Of a stretch of DNA of 64,000 bases, positions 45,134 to 53,640 are shown one piece after another. Made by a program: the position numbers and the translations under genes. Each line of letters opens with the position of its first letter. Within the stretch, counting starts at the first letter, position 1. Location of the stretch: positions 1 through 64,000 of the forward strand of contig JAIEUA010000001.1 in the NCBI GenBank assembly GCA_019744815.1. The letters are read 5' to 3'. The stretch is from Phycisphaerales bacterium (GTDB taxonomy: Bacteria; Planctomycetota; Phycisphaerae; Phycisphaerales; UBA1924). The notes beneath the pieces were generated by a model. It ran no database searches. It was not told the DNA's origin and saw only the letters and a program-made list of their open reading frames with translations.

Positions 45134-46585
45134 TCAGAACATCGCGCCGGAGACGCTGCTGACCATGCCGGCGCCGGTGTTGTCGACGGCGGCGGAGTAG
45201 TTGAGCATCTCGACGCGCTCGGGGTTGGTGAGCTTGAGCGCGGCGACGAGGTTGCCGGTGCTGCACCAGCGGGTCGGGTTCTGCTGCCACGCCATCGAGG
45301 CGATGAGGTCATCGGGCTTGTTGGTGCGGACCAGCTCGAGCAGTTCCTTGTCGTGGCCGAAGGTCTTGTTGCGGAAGTTGGCGGCCTCAGGAGTCTCGCC
45401 GCCGGGGTTCTGCTGGTCGCCGAACGCGGGGCCGACGTGCGACAGGTCGGCGCTGCTGACGATCAGCGTCTTTCCGGGCAGCTCCGAGAGCGTGGCACGC
45501 AGGGCATCGACGAACGGCTGCAGGGCGAGGCCCTTGCCGTCGTAGCTCTCGCCGTTGTTCACGGCGGGATCGTGGATGAGAGCGCCGAAGACCTTGGGGA
45601 AGTGGCCCTGATCGTCGGGGCCGAAGCAGTGCTGGAGCCACGGGATCTGGAGCTCGACCGAGTGCTCGCGCTCGTGGTCGTAGCGGTGCTGGAAGAGCAG
45701 GTCGGCGTTCTGGGCGCCGAGCTTGGCCTTGAGGGTCTGCACGAGGCGATCGTCGAGCTCGCAGGTGCCGAGCACGGTGCGGTAGCCCTTGTCGCAGCCG
45801 CAGACGCCGGTGGCGTCGCCGAAGTGGTTGGTGCCGAGGATGATGATGCGGTCGGGGCGATCGACGACGCGGAGGCGTCCCCAGACGCTGGCGTAGTTGA
45901 TCCAGCCGCGGCCGTAGTCGATGTGCGGGGCGATGACGGCCTTGGGCAGGCTGTCGAAGCTGGGCTTCTCGGCGTTCTCGAGGGCCTTGGCGATCCAGGC
46001 TTCCATGAGTTCGCGGAGCTTGGTGGCGCCGATCTCGTCCTTGCGGCTGTCGGGGAGCGAGGCGGCCTTCTCCTGCACCTGACGCTGGAGCTTCTGCAGC
46101 TCGGCCTGATCGCTCGGCGGGGTCTCGGGGAAGTTCAGTTCGCGTGCCAGTTCCTGCATGACGAGCGAGTCGACGAAGTTCGCGGTCGTGGCCGGGGGCA
46201 GGACCGGGGCGGAGTCGAAGTCCGCACGCATCTGGGTGATGATGGCGTCGAAGCGCGGCCCGAAGAGCAGGCCGGCGTCGTCGAGCTGCGCGATGAACTG
46301 GCCGAGGATCTCGACGTTGAGTCCGCGGCCGACTTCGGCGCAGATCTGATCGACGGTGCGCTCGCCGTTCATCAGCGGGAGCACGAGCTGCATGGCCGGG
46401 GCGGCGACGACGATGCGATCGGTGATCTGCTTGGCGTCGGCGAGGCCCATGGCCTGCTGGTTGCCGATCTGGGCCGCGAACCCGCGGAGGGCGCGGATCT
46501 TGGGCTTGGCGTGGTGGGCCCACTCGGGGTGAAAGGGCGGGAGTTGCGGGGCGGTCGGGTTCTGGCCGGGATTCTCGTTGGACAT
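45134..46585 (-). CDS. amrB: Memo family protein with N-terminal PqqD-like domain
   Basis: A 483-residue protein. Residues about 25-110 (KPKIRALRGFAAQIGNQQAM... LMNGERTVDQICAEVGR... FIAQLDDAGLL) fit a PqqD-like winged helix. The Memo domain occupies about 205-483, with the conserved metal-binding His residues: PHIDYGRGW, GTNHFGDATG, YDHEREHSVELQIPW and SSADLSHVGP. This domain is subunit B of the AmmeMemoRadiSam system. Neither the AMMECR1-like nor the radical-SAM partner is in the window. The PqqD-like fusion may bind a peptide or a radical-SAM partner. Function in bacteria is unknown. Confidence 0.85.
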   Translation of the reverse strand: MSNENPGQNPTAPQLPPFHPEWAHHAKPKIRALRGFAAQIGNQQAMGLADAKQITDRIVVAAPAMQLVLPLMNGERTVDQICAEVGRGLNVEILGQFIAQLDDAGLLFGPRFDAIITQMRADFDSAPVLPPATTANFVDSLVMQELARELNFPETPPSDQAELQKLQRQVQEKAASLPDSRKDEIGATKLRELMEAWIAKALENAEKPSFDSLPKAVIAPHIDYGRGWINYASVWGRLRVVDRPDRIIILGTNHFGDATGVCGCDKGYRTVLGTCELDDRLVQTLKAKLGAQNADLLFQHRYDHEREHSVELQIPWLQHCFGPDDQGHFPKVFGALIHDPAVNNGESYDGKGLALQPFVDALRATLSELPGKTLIVSSADLSHVGPAFGDQQNPGGETPEAANFRNKTFGHDKELLELVRTNKPDDLIASMAWQQNPTRWCSTGNLVAALKLTNPERVEMLNYSAAVDNTGAGMVSSVSGAMF

Positions 46586-46742
46586 GGAGTGCTCGCGAAT
46601 GGGGAAGGGAAGTCTAGGTGGAGAGTGAAGAGCCCGGGATCAAATCTGTGAGGGCGTGTGCTGCGGGTCCAAGTGCTTTGGATGCGATGATTTAGGGGCT
46701 AGAAGCCGGTCTGCCCGCTTTCCGCGGCCGCGGCGTCTTCGC

Positions 46743-46770
46743 ACGACCGAGCCCCGTGCGGCTCGGTCGT
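46743..46770. repeat. 11-bp-stem palindrome upstream of the 104-residue gene
   Basis: ACGACCGAGCC / GGCTCGGTCGT with a 6-base loop CCGTGC, perfectly paired. No family mates were noticed elsewhere in the window. Confidence 0.75.
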
Positions 46771-46810
46771 GGCACCCGAGTTGGAAACTCGAAACGTGGC
46801 CGACTGGTGC

Positions 46811-46816
46811 CTAGTA
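46811..46816 (+). promoter_or_regulatory. Possible -10 box (TAGTAT)
   Basis: TAGTAT 42 bp upstream of ATG 46859; a ribosome site AAGGA lies between (about 46847). No confident -35. Confidence 0.4.
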
Positions 46817-46858
46817 TCTTGGCCCGGCATCCGCCGGAAGTTCTTGTAAGGATCGACT

Positions 46859-47173
46859 ATGAGCAGCCTCAAGCCCGGCCAGAACGTGATCTGCACTGTC
46901 AACGCCGTCCCCCGCGCGACGGGCAAGATCTCGACCATCGAGCGCCTGATGCGTCGCGACCCGGAGAACCGCCGGGCCCTCGGCCGCGCTCAGACCAAGC
47001 GTCGCCAGCGCATCACGATCTACAACCGCGGCAACCGCCAGTGGGTCAGCCGCGAGACCCCGGCCAAGGTCGTTCGCGTCGCCAAGGGCGCCGAGTGGAA
47101 GATGACCTACACCCTTGATGTCGCCCCCGACATCGCGTCGGTCAGCAACTTCATCGAGATCCGCCCGGCCTAA
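46859..47173 (+). CDS. Conserved-looking 104-residue basic protein of unknown function
   Basis: A small, soluble, Arg/Lys-rich protein: KPGQNVICTVNAVPRATGKI then a block RLMRRDPENRRALGRAQTKRRQRITIYNRGNRQWVSRETPAKVVRVAKG, ending in an acidic-flanked beta segment TYTLDVAPDIASVSNFIEI. No family is recognised. The order, a short beta-rich start, a basic middle and a beta end, suggests a small nucleic-acid or ribosome-associated protein. It has its own ribosome site (AAGGAT), a TAGTAT box and an intrinsic terminator, so it is an independent, probably well-expressed single gene. Confidence 0.7.
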   Translation: MSSLKPGQNVICTVNAVPRATGKISTIERLMRRDPENRRALGRAQTKRRQRITIYNRGNRQWVSRETPAKVVRVAKGAEWKMTYTLDVAPDIASVSNFIEIRPA

Positions 47174-47197
47174 GTCTCGATTTGCCGTTCATGACAA

Positions 47198-47231
47198 ACA
47201 CCGGAGCCTGAGGCTCCGGTGTTTTCGTTTT
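47198..47231 (+). terminator. Intrinsic terminator of the 104-residue gene
   Basis: Perfect 11-bp stem ACACCGGAGCC-TGA-GGCTCCGGTGT followed by TTTCGTTTT, 25 bp after the stop codon. The clearest rho-independent terminator in the window. Confidence 0.9.
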
Positions 47232-47298
47232 GAGTGAGCGTGAGGTGGTGTGGGGTGACGGGGTGCGCGGGGTAAAGGCTCGGGCTCGGTCGATCCAA

Positions 47299-47426
47299 AG
47301 ACGCCGAGGCTGACGAGTCTTCGAGGAAGCCTCGGATCGTCGGCTTGCGAGCGCCGGACCAGTTCGTGCGACCTCGCTCCGGATCATCCGAGGCTTCCTC
47401 GCAGAGCCTCGTCAGCCTCGGCGTCT
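47299..47426. repeat. Large inverted repeat, family H
   Basis: Arms of about 40 bp: AGACGCCGAGGCTGACGAG...GAGGAAGCCTCGGAT (47299-47337) and its near-perfect reverse complement (47386-47426), about 48 bp apart. Sits between the terminator and the holA stop codon. Confidence 0.85.
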
Positions 47427-47440
47427 ACGCACCGGACCCG

Positions 47441-48439
47441 TCACACGCACGTACGCGCGAAGCGCATCGCCAGGATTTCCAGGGTCCGCTGTGGGTCGCC
47501 GAGACCGGTCTTCTGCTTGATGTCGGCCTTCACGCAGGCGTCGAGCAGGCTGGCCGCGGCTTCGGGGTTGATCTTGCGGGCGATGTTCAGGATCGCGTCG
47601 CGGCTGGGGCCCCAGAGTTTGAGGGCCTTGGCGAGCTCGAAGGGGTTGACGCCGGCCTTGGTGCCGCGGGCGGCGGCGTGGAGCTTGCGGGCGAGATCGG
47701 TCATCGCCCAGGAGATCATGATGGTCGGCTGCTTGGAGACCTCGATCAGGTCGCGGACGTGCGCCACGGCCCGAGGGACAGAGCCGCCGAGGAGCGTGGA
47801 CTGGATGTCCCAGACTTCTTCTTCGCGCGAGCGGCCGACGAATTGCTGTACCAGAGCCGATGTGATCACGCCGGGGTTGTCGCCGGCCACCGCGAGTTTC
47901 GCCAGTTCGCTGTCGATGCGGCCCAGTTCCGCTCCCACGCGGGAGACGAGCTGAGCCGCGGCGGTCGAATCGAGCTTGGCCTGGTAGCGCTTCTCGGCTC
48001 GGCGCATGGCCCAGGTGGCGGCGGTGGCGTCGTCCACCTCGTCGCACTTCACGATCGTGCCGACCTCGGCGATCATGTCGTCGAGCTTGCCGGAGTTCCA
48101 TTTCGTCGAGCGCAGCACCAGCGTGGCGCCGTCGCTGGGGTCTTGGGCGTAGCGCTCCGCCAGCGTGCGGTTGTCACCCTTCACGAACTGGTCGGCGTTG
48201 TCGACCACCACCATCTTGTGCTGCTGCATCAGCCCGAAGCTGCGGCATTCGTCGAGCACCTCGGCCACTGAGGCCGAGACGCCGTCGAAGGTCAGCGTGT
48301 CGACCGCGCCGTGGGCGGCTTCAAGCTTCTCGAGCAGGGCCGCGGTGTGCTCGCCGGCGATGAACTGATCCGAGCCCGCCAGCAGCACGATGCGACAGGA
48401 AGCGTCGGGGGCCTTGGATGGGGCGCCTTTCTTGGCCAT
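47441..48439 (-). CDS. holA: DNA polymerase III delta subunit
   Basis: A 332-residue protein, normal HolA length. It shows the family's N-terminal AAA-like module without a functional P-loop (CRIVLLAGSDQFIAGEHTAALLEKL), MVVVDNADQFVKGD in the central strand, the helical linker, and the C-terminal helical collar (AILNIARKINPEAAASLLDACVKADIKQKTG). HolA pries open the sliding clamp in the clamp loader. ATG 48439. It is divergent from an MFS transporter with only about 26 bp between, if that gene starts at 48466. Confidence 0.9.
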   Translation of the reverse strand: MAKKGAPSKAPDASCRIVLLAGSDQFIAGEHTAALLEKLEAAHGAVDTLTFDGVSASVAEVLDECRSFGLMQQHKMVVVDNADQFVKGDNRTLAERYAQDPSDGATLVLRSTKWNSGKLDDMIAEVGTIVKCDEVDDATAATWAMRRAEKRYQAKLDSTAAAQLVSRVGAELGRIDSELAKLAVAGDNPGVITSALVQQFVGRSREEEVWDIQSTLLGGSVPRAVAHVRDLIEVSKQPTIMISWAMTDLARKLHAAARGTKAGVNPFELAKALKLWGPSRDAILNIARKINPEAAASLLDACVKADIKQKTGLGDPQRTLEILAMRFARTCV

Positions 48440-48465
48440 TGCTCAAGAGTACCCGCGGCGAACGG

Positions 48466-49899
48466 GTGGCACGGATCGACATTCTCGGCGTAACGATCCG
48501 CATCCACAGGCGTCTCAGGTGGCGAACAATCACCGCCCGGCGGGGACCGGACAAGGGACACACCATCAGCACGCTTTCCTCGACAGCCGAATCTGTTCCG
48601 GCCGGTGCCCCCGCCGCCGAAGCTTCGTCGCAGCCGGTGGCCGACCTGGCCGGCCGCGTCCGCGCCCGCCTGGGCGCAATTGCCTTCTCGCATGGCGTGG
48701 TCGATTTCTTCTCCGCGCTGGTGATCCCGCTCTTGAGCGTGCTGGAGGAGCAGGCCTCGATGACGCCGGCCCAGGGCGCGGCACTGATCGCCGCCGGGTC
48801 GCTCTCCAGCGGCATCATCCAGCCGGTCGTCGCGCTGGTCGGCGACAAGCGCGACACCCGCTCGCTGGGCACCATCGGCCTCATGGTCGCCGCGCTCGCG
48901 ATCGGGCTGATCGGGTTCGCGGATTCGTTCTGGAAGCTGCTGATCTTGCAGGTGCTCGGTGCCGCGGGCATCGGGGCGTTCCACCCTCCCGCGGCGGCGG
49001 TCATGGGGCACCTTTCGGGGCGGAAGCGCTCGATGGGCGTCTCGATCTTCTTCGCGGCGGGAATCCTGGGCGGCGCCGGCGGCGCGTTCACCGCGCCGAT
49101 CTGGGCCGAGGTGCTGGGGATCAAGTCGTTCCTGGTGGGCCTCATCCCCGCCGGGCTCACCGCGGTGCTGCTGGCGTGGGCGACGCATGACTCGGCCCAT
49201 CGCCATGCGCATGCGGCGCATTCGCACCGGGCTTTGCCGGAGAAGGAGCGGGCGGCACGGTGGGCGGCGGTGTGGGTGCTCTACGCCAGCAACGCCCTGC
49301 GCTTCATCGTGAACATGGCGATGGTGCAGGTCTTGGTGCGGTGGAGCGAGATCCATGTCCTGGGCAAGAACGGCATCTCCGGCGTGACGGCCTCGACGCT
49401 GCCGGAGCTGCTGAACACCGAGCTGCGTCACGACGCGAGCCGCATCAACGGGCCGCTGCAGGCGGCGATGGCGATCGGCATGGGAGTCTTCGGGCTCTTG
49501 ATCGGCGGGCTGGTGCCGGCCTCGCGCTCGCGGCTGGCGATGATCGTCACGCCCTGCATCGGTGCGTTCGCGGTGCTGGCGATGCCGGCGAGCCCGAGCT
49601 TCGGCGTGGCGTTCGCGGTGAGCGTGCTGGTGGGCGGGGCGTACGCGGGGACGATCCCGCTCTCGATCGCGGCGGCGCAGCGGCTCTTGCCCCACCGGAC
49701 GACGCTGGCGTCGGGCCTGATGATGGGCGGCGCGTGGTCGCTGGCGCTGGTGGGGCCGCCTTTGGCGCAGTGGATCTTCGGGTTGACCAGCAGCCTGACC
49801 GTGACCGCGGCGATCTTCGCGGGGGTGCTGTTCGCCAGCGGCGTAATGATCGCGTTCATCCCCCGGCGGCTGGTCGATCAGGGCGAGCACGGGTTGTAG
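48466..49899 (+). CDS. MFS transporter (fosmidomycin-resistance Fsr-like)
   Basis: About 477 residues with twelve predicted helices. The pattern GVVDFFSALVIPLLSVLEEQ in helix 1, GTIGLMVAALAIGLIGFADSFW, and GAAGIGAFHPPAAAVMGHLSGRKRSMGVSIFFAAGILGGAGG (helix 4-5, with H-P-P-A and G-R-K-R) matches the FsR-type MFS subgroup. A central loop is histidine-rich (HDSAHRHAHAAHSH, about residue 240). Probable proton-coupled efflux of a small molecule. Start provisional: GTG 48466 follows CGGCGAACGG; ATG 48418 would overlap holA. Confidence 0.8.
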   Translation: MARIDILGVTIRIHRRLRWRTITARRGPDKGHTISTLSSTAESVPAGAPAAEASSQPVADLAGRVRARLGAIAFSHGVVDFFSALVIPLLSVLEEQASMTPAQGAALIAAGSLSSGIIQPVVALVGDKRDTRSLGTIGLMVAALAIGLIGFADSFWKLLILQVLGAAGIGAFHPPAAAVMGHLSGRKRSMGVSIFFAAGILGGAGGAFTAPIWAEVLGIKSFLVGLIPAGLTAVLLAWATHDSAHRHAHAAHSHRALPEKERAARWAAVWVLYASNALRFIVNMAMVQVLVRWSEIHVLGKNGISGVTASTLPELLNTELRHDASRINGPLQAAMAIGMGVFGLLIGGLVPASRSRLAMIVTPCIGAFAVLAMPASPSFGVAFAVSVLVGGAYAGTIPLSIAAAQRLLPHRTTLASGLMMGGAWSLALVGPPLAQWIFGLTSSLTVTAAIFAGVLFASGVMIAFIPRRLVDQGEHGL

Positions 49900-49920
49900 C
49901 CCGAGTCGTGGTGAAGCATC

Positions 49921-50072
49921 GCGAGCCGGGGCGTCTCGACCCGGTGCCGGCCTCAATGGAATGCTGTTGCTTCGGGAATGGAATCGACACGGCGCTGGCG
50001 GCTGGCTGGTCGTTGGATCACACAAGATCCGGGCGACCGCTTCACCGGGGCGAGGACGCCCCGGCTCGCTGG
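49921..50072. repeat. Facing pair of family F palindromic repeats
   Basis: GCGAGCCGGGGCGTCTCGAC (49921-49948) faces GGGGCGAGGACGCCCCGGCT (50041-50072), with about 90 bp between, in the gap after the MFS gene. Confidence 0.8.
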
Positions 50073-50102
50073 GAGTGGGCTTCAGGCCTCACACCTAAGT
50101 CC

Positions 50103-50402
50103 TCACCCCTCAGACCTCACCTCAGGCATTCGCACGCGGACGTTCTGGCGGCCCTCGTCGTCGATTTGGCCGGGGCGGAAGCGGGTGGGGTCGCCGGCCC
50201 ACCAGAGCTTGAGGCGCCACCACAGCCGCAGCAGGAGGAGCACGATCGCGCCGAGCAGCAGGAGCGGGATGGCGAGGACGAGCACCAGCAGCAACGCGAA
50301 GATCGCGACCGCGATCAGGAAAAGTCTGGAGAGCGGACCCAGGGACGCAGTCCTGGCGCTGAAGCCCGCGGCGTGACCTGCGATGTGCTCGCGCATGTCC
50401 AT
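50103..50402 (-). CDS. Small membrane protein
   Basis: About 99 residues. A long hydrophobic hairpin (LFLIAVAIFALLLVLVLAIPLLLLGAIVLLLLRLWW) is followed by a charged C-terminal tail. No family recognised. ATG 50402 or 50396 are equally possible starts. Its 5' part overlaps a family E-like fragment (GCTGAAGCCCGCGG, about 50359-50372). Confidence 0.5.
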   Translation of the reverse strand: MDMREHIAGHAAGFSARTASLGPLSRLFLIAVAIFALLLVLVLAIPLLLLGAIVLLLLRLWWRLKLWWAGDPTRFRPGQIDDEGRQNVRVRMPEVRSEG

Positions 50403-50411
50403 TGACAGCAA

Positions 50412-50690
50412 TGTATTCCGAATCTGACCGGGGCGGATTCAGCGGGGAACGGCACGCGGCGTGGGCCGCGTGAGCGGATGGGGTGCGGGGGAGGAAAGAA
50501 ATCCACAACACAATCTTTGTGAGAATCTGGAGTTGAGAGGCCGCGCGCTTCGATCGATTGAAAGTGCGTGGTCGTGTTGGTAGATTTGCTCTGCACCGCG
50601 CAGCCCCGAGATCGTCGATACGGTTTGGGGAGACGTGGGAACTTCGTGTGCTACTCCCGCGGCGTTGCCGCGTGTGCCTCGCTCGTGCGT
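50412..50690. other. Gap between divergent small membrane genes
   Basis: Less GC-rich in the middle (CACAACACAATCTTTGTGAG, with a small CACAA/TTGTG dyad at about 50507-50522). It could hold the promoters of both neighbours. No gene or repeat family recognised. Confidence 0.4.
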
Positions 50691-51152
50691 ATGGACCAGG
50701 TCGTTCGTTCAGTTCGTTTCGCGGGCGTCGCGTCGGTCGGGGGGCTCACCCTCGTGGCCGGGGCGGCGTTGGTGTGGCATTACGTGCAGCCGGAGATGTT
50801 GCCCTTGTTGTCGACGTGGCAACTGGGGGCGATCCTGGGGACGTTTGTGCTGCCCATGCTGTGCTTTGCGGTCTGGCAGGCGGACCGGAAGGTGTCGGCG
50901 GCGGCGCCGGTCCGGCGGGCCCCCGAGAGCCGCGCGGCGGTGATCCGTCAGCCCATGGTCTCGGCGACGCCGTTGATCCTGGTGACCGACGTGGCACGCC
51001 GATCCATCGCCGAAGTGCCGGATCGACAGGAAGTTGAGGAAACCCTGCCGGTGAAGGGTGAGGGGCGTCTGGGGCATCGTCCCAGGCAGCCGAGGCGGAG
51101 CCGCACGGGGCGAGCACCGGCCCATCGGCACCGCCGGTTCGCGGATGTGTGA
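50691..51152 (+). CDS. Small two-helix membrane protein
   Basis: About 153 residues from ATG 50691. Two transmembrane helices (VRFAGVASVGGLTLVAGAALVWHYV and GAILGTFVLPMLCFAVWQA), then a basic, disordered cytoplasmic tail. No family recognised; precedes the Wzy-like gene by 144 bp and may be cotranscribed. Confidence 0.5.
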   Translation: MDQVVRSVRFAGVASVGGLTLVAGAALVWHYVQPEMLPLLSTWQLGAILGTFVLPMLCFAVWQADRKVSAAAPVRRAPESRAAVIRQPMVSATPLILVTDVARRSIAEVPDRQEVEETLPVKGEGRLGHRPRQPRRSRTGRAPAHRHRRFADV

Positions 51153-51296
51153 GCGGCCGGGATTTTGAGGCTGGCAAACCCCAAACCTTGAAGCGATACC
51201 GGCAATCCGCCGAACCAACGGGGTCGGCTGGCCGATATCGTTCTCGGGCGATGCCGCGCCCTTCGGCGGCGGCACGACCGAGTTGATGCGCTCGCC

Positions 51297-52700
51297 ATGA
51301 GTCAGTTCATAGGTGTTCTTGCCATCTTCGCGTTGCTGGTGGTCTCGGTCTATTCGATCGCGAGGCCGCCGTGGGCGTTTGCGCTGATCAACCTGATGTT
51401 CCCGTTCAAGCAGGTGTTGCAGGGCTACTTCCCGGCGCTGGTGGTGTACGGCCCGCATCTTTCAGCGGCGATCGCGGGCATCGGGGCGTTGGCGGTTGTG
51501 TACAAGTCGAGTCGCAAGCAGTTGACGGTCAAGACGGTCTTCCACCCGATCACGTGGGCGACGATCGGGTTGTACGCGATGGTGACGTTCGGGCTGCTGT
51601 ACACGCCCAGCCCGGACACGGCGATGAAGATGTACATCGACGCGATCCCGTACATGGTCGTGTTCCTGTTTATTTATCCGTTCCTGCTGTCGTCGCTGGA
51701 CGAGCTGAGGCAGGGGCTGTTCCTGACGGTGATCATCGGGGCGTTGGTGACGGTGATGTTCCTGTTCAATCCCTCGGCGGAATGGGCCGGCGGGCGGTTC
51801 ATCATCAACCTGGGCAAGACCTACGGCGTGACGGACTTCACGTCCAATCCGCTGGCGTTGGCGGACACGGGCGGCATGATGATGATCTGCGCGGCGTTCA
51901 TGAACTTCCGCGACAAGGGTCGTCTGGGTTTCGTGTTCACGATCGCGGGGCTGGTGCTGGGGCTGGCGTTGACGGTGGTGTCGGGCTCGCGCGGGCAGAT
52001 CATCTTCGCGGTGATCGTGGCGGTGACGATGTATCCGGTGGCGCGTCAGGTGAAGAACGCGAACCAGTTCATCGGTGTCGCCGCGGGCATCGGGTTCATG
52101 CTGCTGCTGATCTACGCGACCTTCGCCTTCGCGATGAACGAGGAGGCGCAGCGGCGTTGGACGGGCGGCCTGGTCGGCGAGGCGGCGGACGACCGCGGCC
52201 GGCGTCTGAGCCGGGCTCTGGAGATCTTCCTCGGCGATCCCTCGGCCTGGGTGATCGGGAAGGGCTCGAACAGCTTCCCGTTCTACACCGGTTCGCTGAT
52301 CGACTACCCGCACAACATTGTGGCCGAGGTGATGCTGGATTACGGCATCTTCGGGCTCACGCTGCTGGGCATCGCGATGTACTACACGTTCCGCTACTCA
52401 CGCGACATGATCCGGATCTGGGGCAGCGATCCGGTGGCCCGCGGCACGGTCGCGGCGTGGCTGGGGACGTCCATGTTCGCGTTCATGACCTCGCTGAAGC
52501 AGGGCTCGATCATCGGGCAGCCGACGCCGTTCTACTACTGGATCATCGTCGGAAAGATCCTGTTCGACGAGTTCGCGCGGGCGCGTCAGCGCGAGCTGGA
52601 ACGCGAACTGTCGGGCGAAGTGCTCCCCGTCGCCGATGATGTGCCCGAAGTTGCCCTGAGCGACGGCTACACGCAGTCCGACGCTCAGTACGGCAGCTAG
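51297..52700 (+). CDS. O-antigen ligase/polymerase-like membrane protein (Wzy_C type)
   Basis: A 467-residue protein with about eleven helices. The VSGSRGQIIFAVIVAVTM segment is the S-G-S-R-G motif of the Wzy/WaaL/EpsK-type family, and a long extracytoplasmic loop (MNEEAQRRWTGGLVGEAADDRGRRLSRALEIFLGDPSAWVIGKGSNSFPFYTGSLIDYPHNIVAEVMLDYGIFGL) contains a P-H-N ...E diagnostic for this group. It would polymerise or ligate glycan chains in the periplasm. ATG 51297 follows a GC-rich leader. A methyltransferase gene follows closely, suggesting one envelope-glycan unit. Confidence 0.85.
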   Translation: MSQFIGVLAIFALLVVSVYSIARPPWAFALINLMFPFKQVLQGYFPALVVYGPHLSAAIAGIGALAVVYKSSRKQLTVKTVFHPITWATIGLYAMVTFGLLYTPSPDTAMKMYIDAIPYMVVFLFIYPFLLSSLDELRQGLFLTVIIGALVTVMFLFNPSAEWAGGRFIINLGKTYGVTDFTSNPLALADTGGMMMICAAFMNFRDKGRLGFVFTIAGLVLGLALTVVSGSRGQIIFAVIVAVTMYPVARQVKNANQFIGVAAGIGFMLLLIYATFAFAMNEEAQRRWTGGLVGEAADDRGRRLSRALEIFLGDPSAWVIGKGSNSFPFYTGSLIDYPHNIVAEVMLDYGIFGLTLLGIAMYYTFRYSRDMIRIWGSDPVARGTVAAWLGTSMFAFMTSLKQGSIIGQPTPFYYWIIVGKILFDEFARARQRELERELSGEVLPVADDVPEVALSDGYTQSDAQYGS

Positions 52701-52750
52701 CCATCATTCCTGCCCTCTGCTCCGCTCCTCCCCTGCTCCCCTTCCCTTCC

Positions 52751-53572
52751 ATGTCCACCCTCGACTACAACGGGCGGCTTTCGTGGCGGACCAGCAAGTC
52801 CGTCGAGGTGCTTGGCGTGCACATCCCCGTCAGCGAATCGCTGGCGGTGAACCGCACGGATGAAGCGGGCTGGAACTCGTTTGTCGCGGGCATCCGACCC
52901 AACTCGGGCCTCAAGAGCGCGATCAAGAGCCTGCTCTGGCCCTTGCGGCGTGCGAGCGAGAACATCCTCGGGCACCAGTTCCTGCAGTACCGCCTGGCGC
53001 GGTGGATGCGGCGGTACGCGGACTCCAAGACGGTGTTCCTGGAGTGCGGGCCGGGCGACATGTCGCTGCGCCGGTTCCTGCCGCGGGATCTGGCGTACAA
53101 CGCGGTGGAGTTCGGCCTGAGCGAGTTTCAGGTGCGCCGGGTGATCAAGCGTGACCGGCGGGTAAACCTGTGCCTGGCGTCGATCGAGGACATCCCGCTG
53201 CCGGACAGCTGCGTGAGCATGGTCGCGTGCGTTGAGATGATGCAGCACGTGCCGGACGTGGACAAGGGGCTGCGCGAGCTGCACCGGGTGTGCGTGAACG
53301 GGGCCAAGGTGATGGTCACGGTCGCCAACGGGCACTGCAAGAAAGTGAAGACCAAGGGCCCGAACAAGCACTTCGTGCACTTGTTCACCGAGGCATCGTT
53401 CCGGGGCCATGTCGAGGCGGCGGGCTTGAAAGTGCTGGAGCACGAGCAGGTGGGCGTGTGGGTGCCGGTGCCGAGCGGGCTGATCGGCGGGCACTCGATG
53501 CACCTTCCGCTCAAGGGCAAGAGCGAGTACGAGAACTGCTACTTCGTGTACCTGCTTGAGGTGGTGAAGTAG
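52751..53572 (+). CDS. Class I SAM-dependent methyltransferase
   Basis: A 273-residue enzyme. The SAM motif I is VFLECGPGDMSLRRFLP (near 94-110), with VEFGLSEFQVRRVIKRD, motif II-like CLASIEDIPLPDSCVSMVACVEMMQHVPDVDKGLRELHRV, where 'I-P-x-P/D-x-x' and 'E-M-x-x-H-V' are typical of Methyltransf_11 proteins. It likely methylates a sugar or lipid made with the upstream Wzy-like protein. ATG 52751 lies 50 bp after that gene, separated by a pyrimidine tract. Confidence 0.82.
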   Translation: MSTLDYNGRLSWRTSKSVEVLGVHIPVSESLAVNRTDEAGWNSFVAGIRPNSGLKSAIKSLLWPLRRASENILGHQFLQYRLARWMRRYADSKTVFLECGPGDMSLRRFLPRDLAYNAVEFGLSEFQVRRVIKRDRRVNLCLASIEDIPLPDSCVSMVACVEMMQHVPDVDKGLRELHRVCVNGAKVMVTVANGHCKKVKTKGPNKHFVHLFTEASFRGHVEAAGLKVLEHEQVGVWVPVPSGLIGGHSMHLPLKGKSEYENCYFVYLLEVVK

Positions 53573-53640
53573 AGGCCGGTCGGCTCGCGGGGAACCTGCA
53601 ATTCGGGTAGCCTGACTCTGCCGAAGCGGCGGAGGTGTCT

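Larger units (their letters stand above)
46586..46858. other. Gap with an 11-bp-stem palindrome and a promoter-like box
   Basis: The hairpin ACGACCGAGCC-CCGTGC-GGCTCGGTCGT (46743-46770) carries no T-run and looks like another dispersed palindrome. TAGTAT follows at 46811-46816. No gene seen. Confidence 0.6.
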
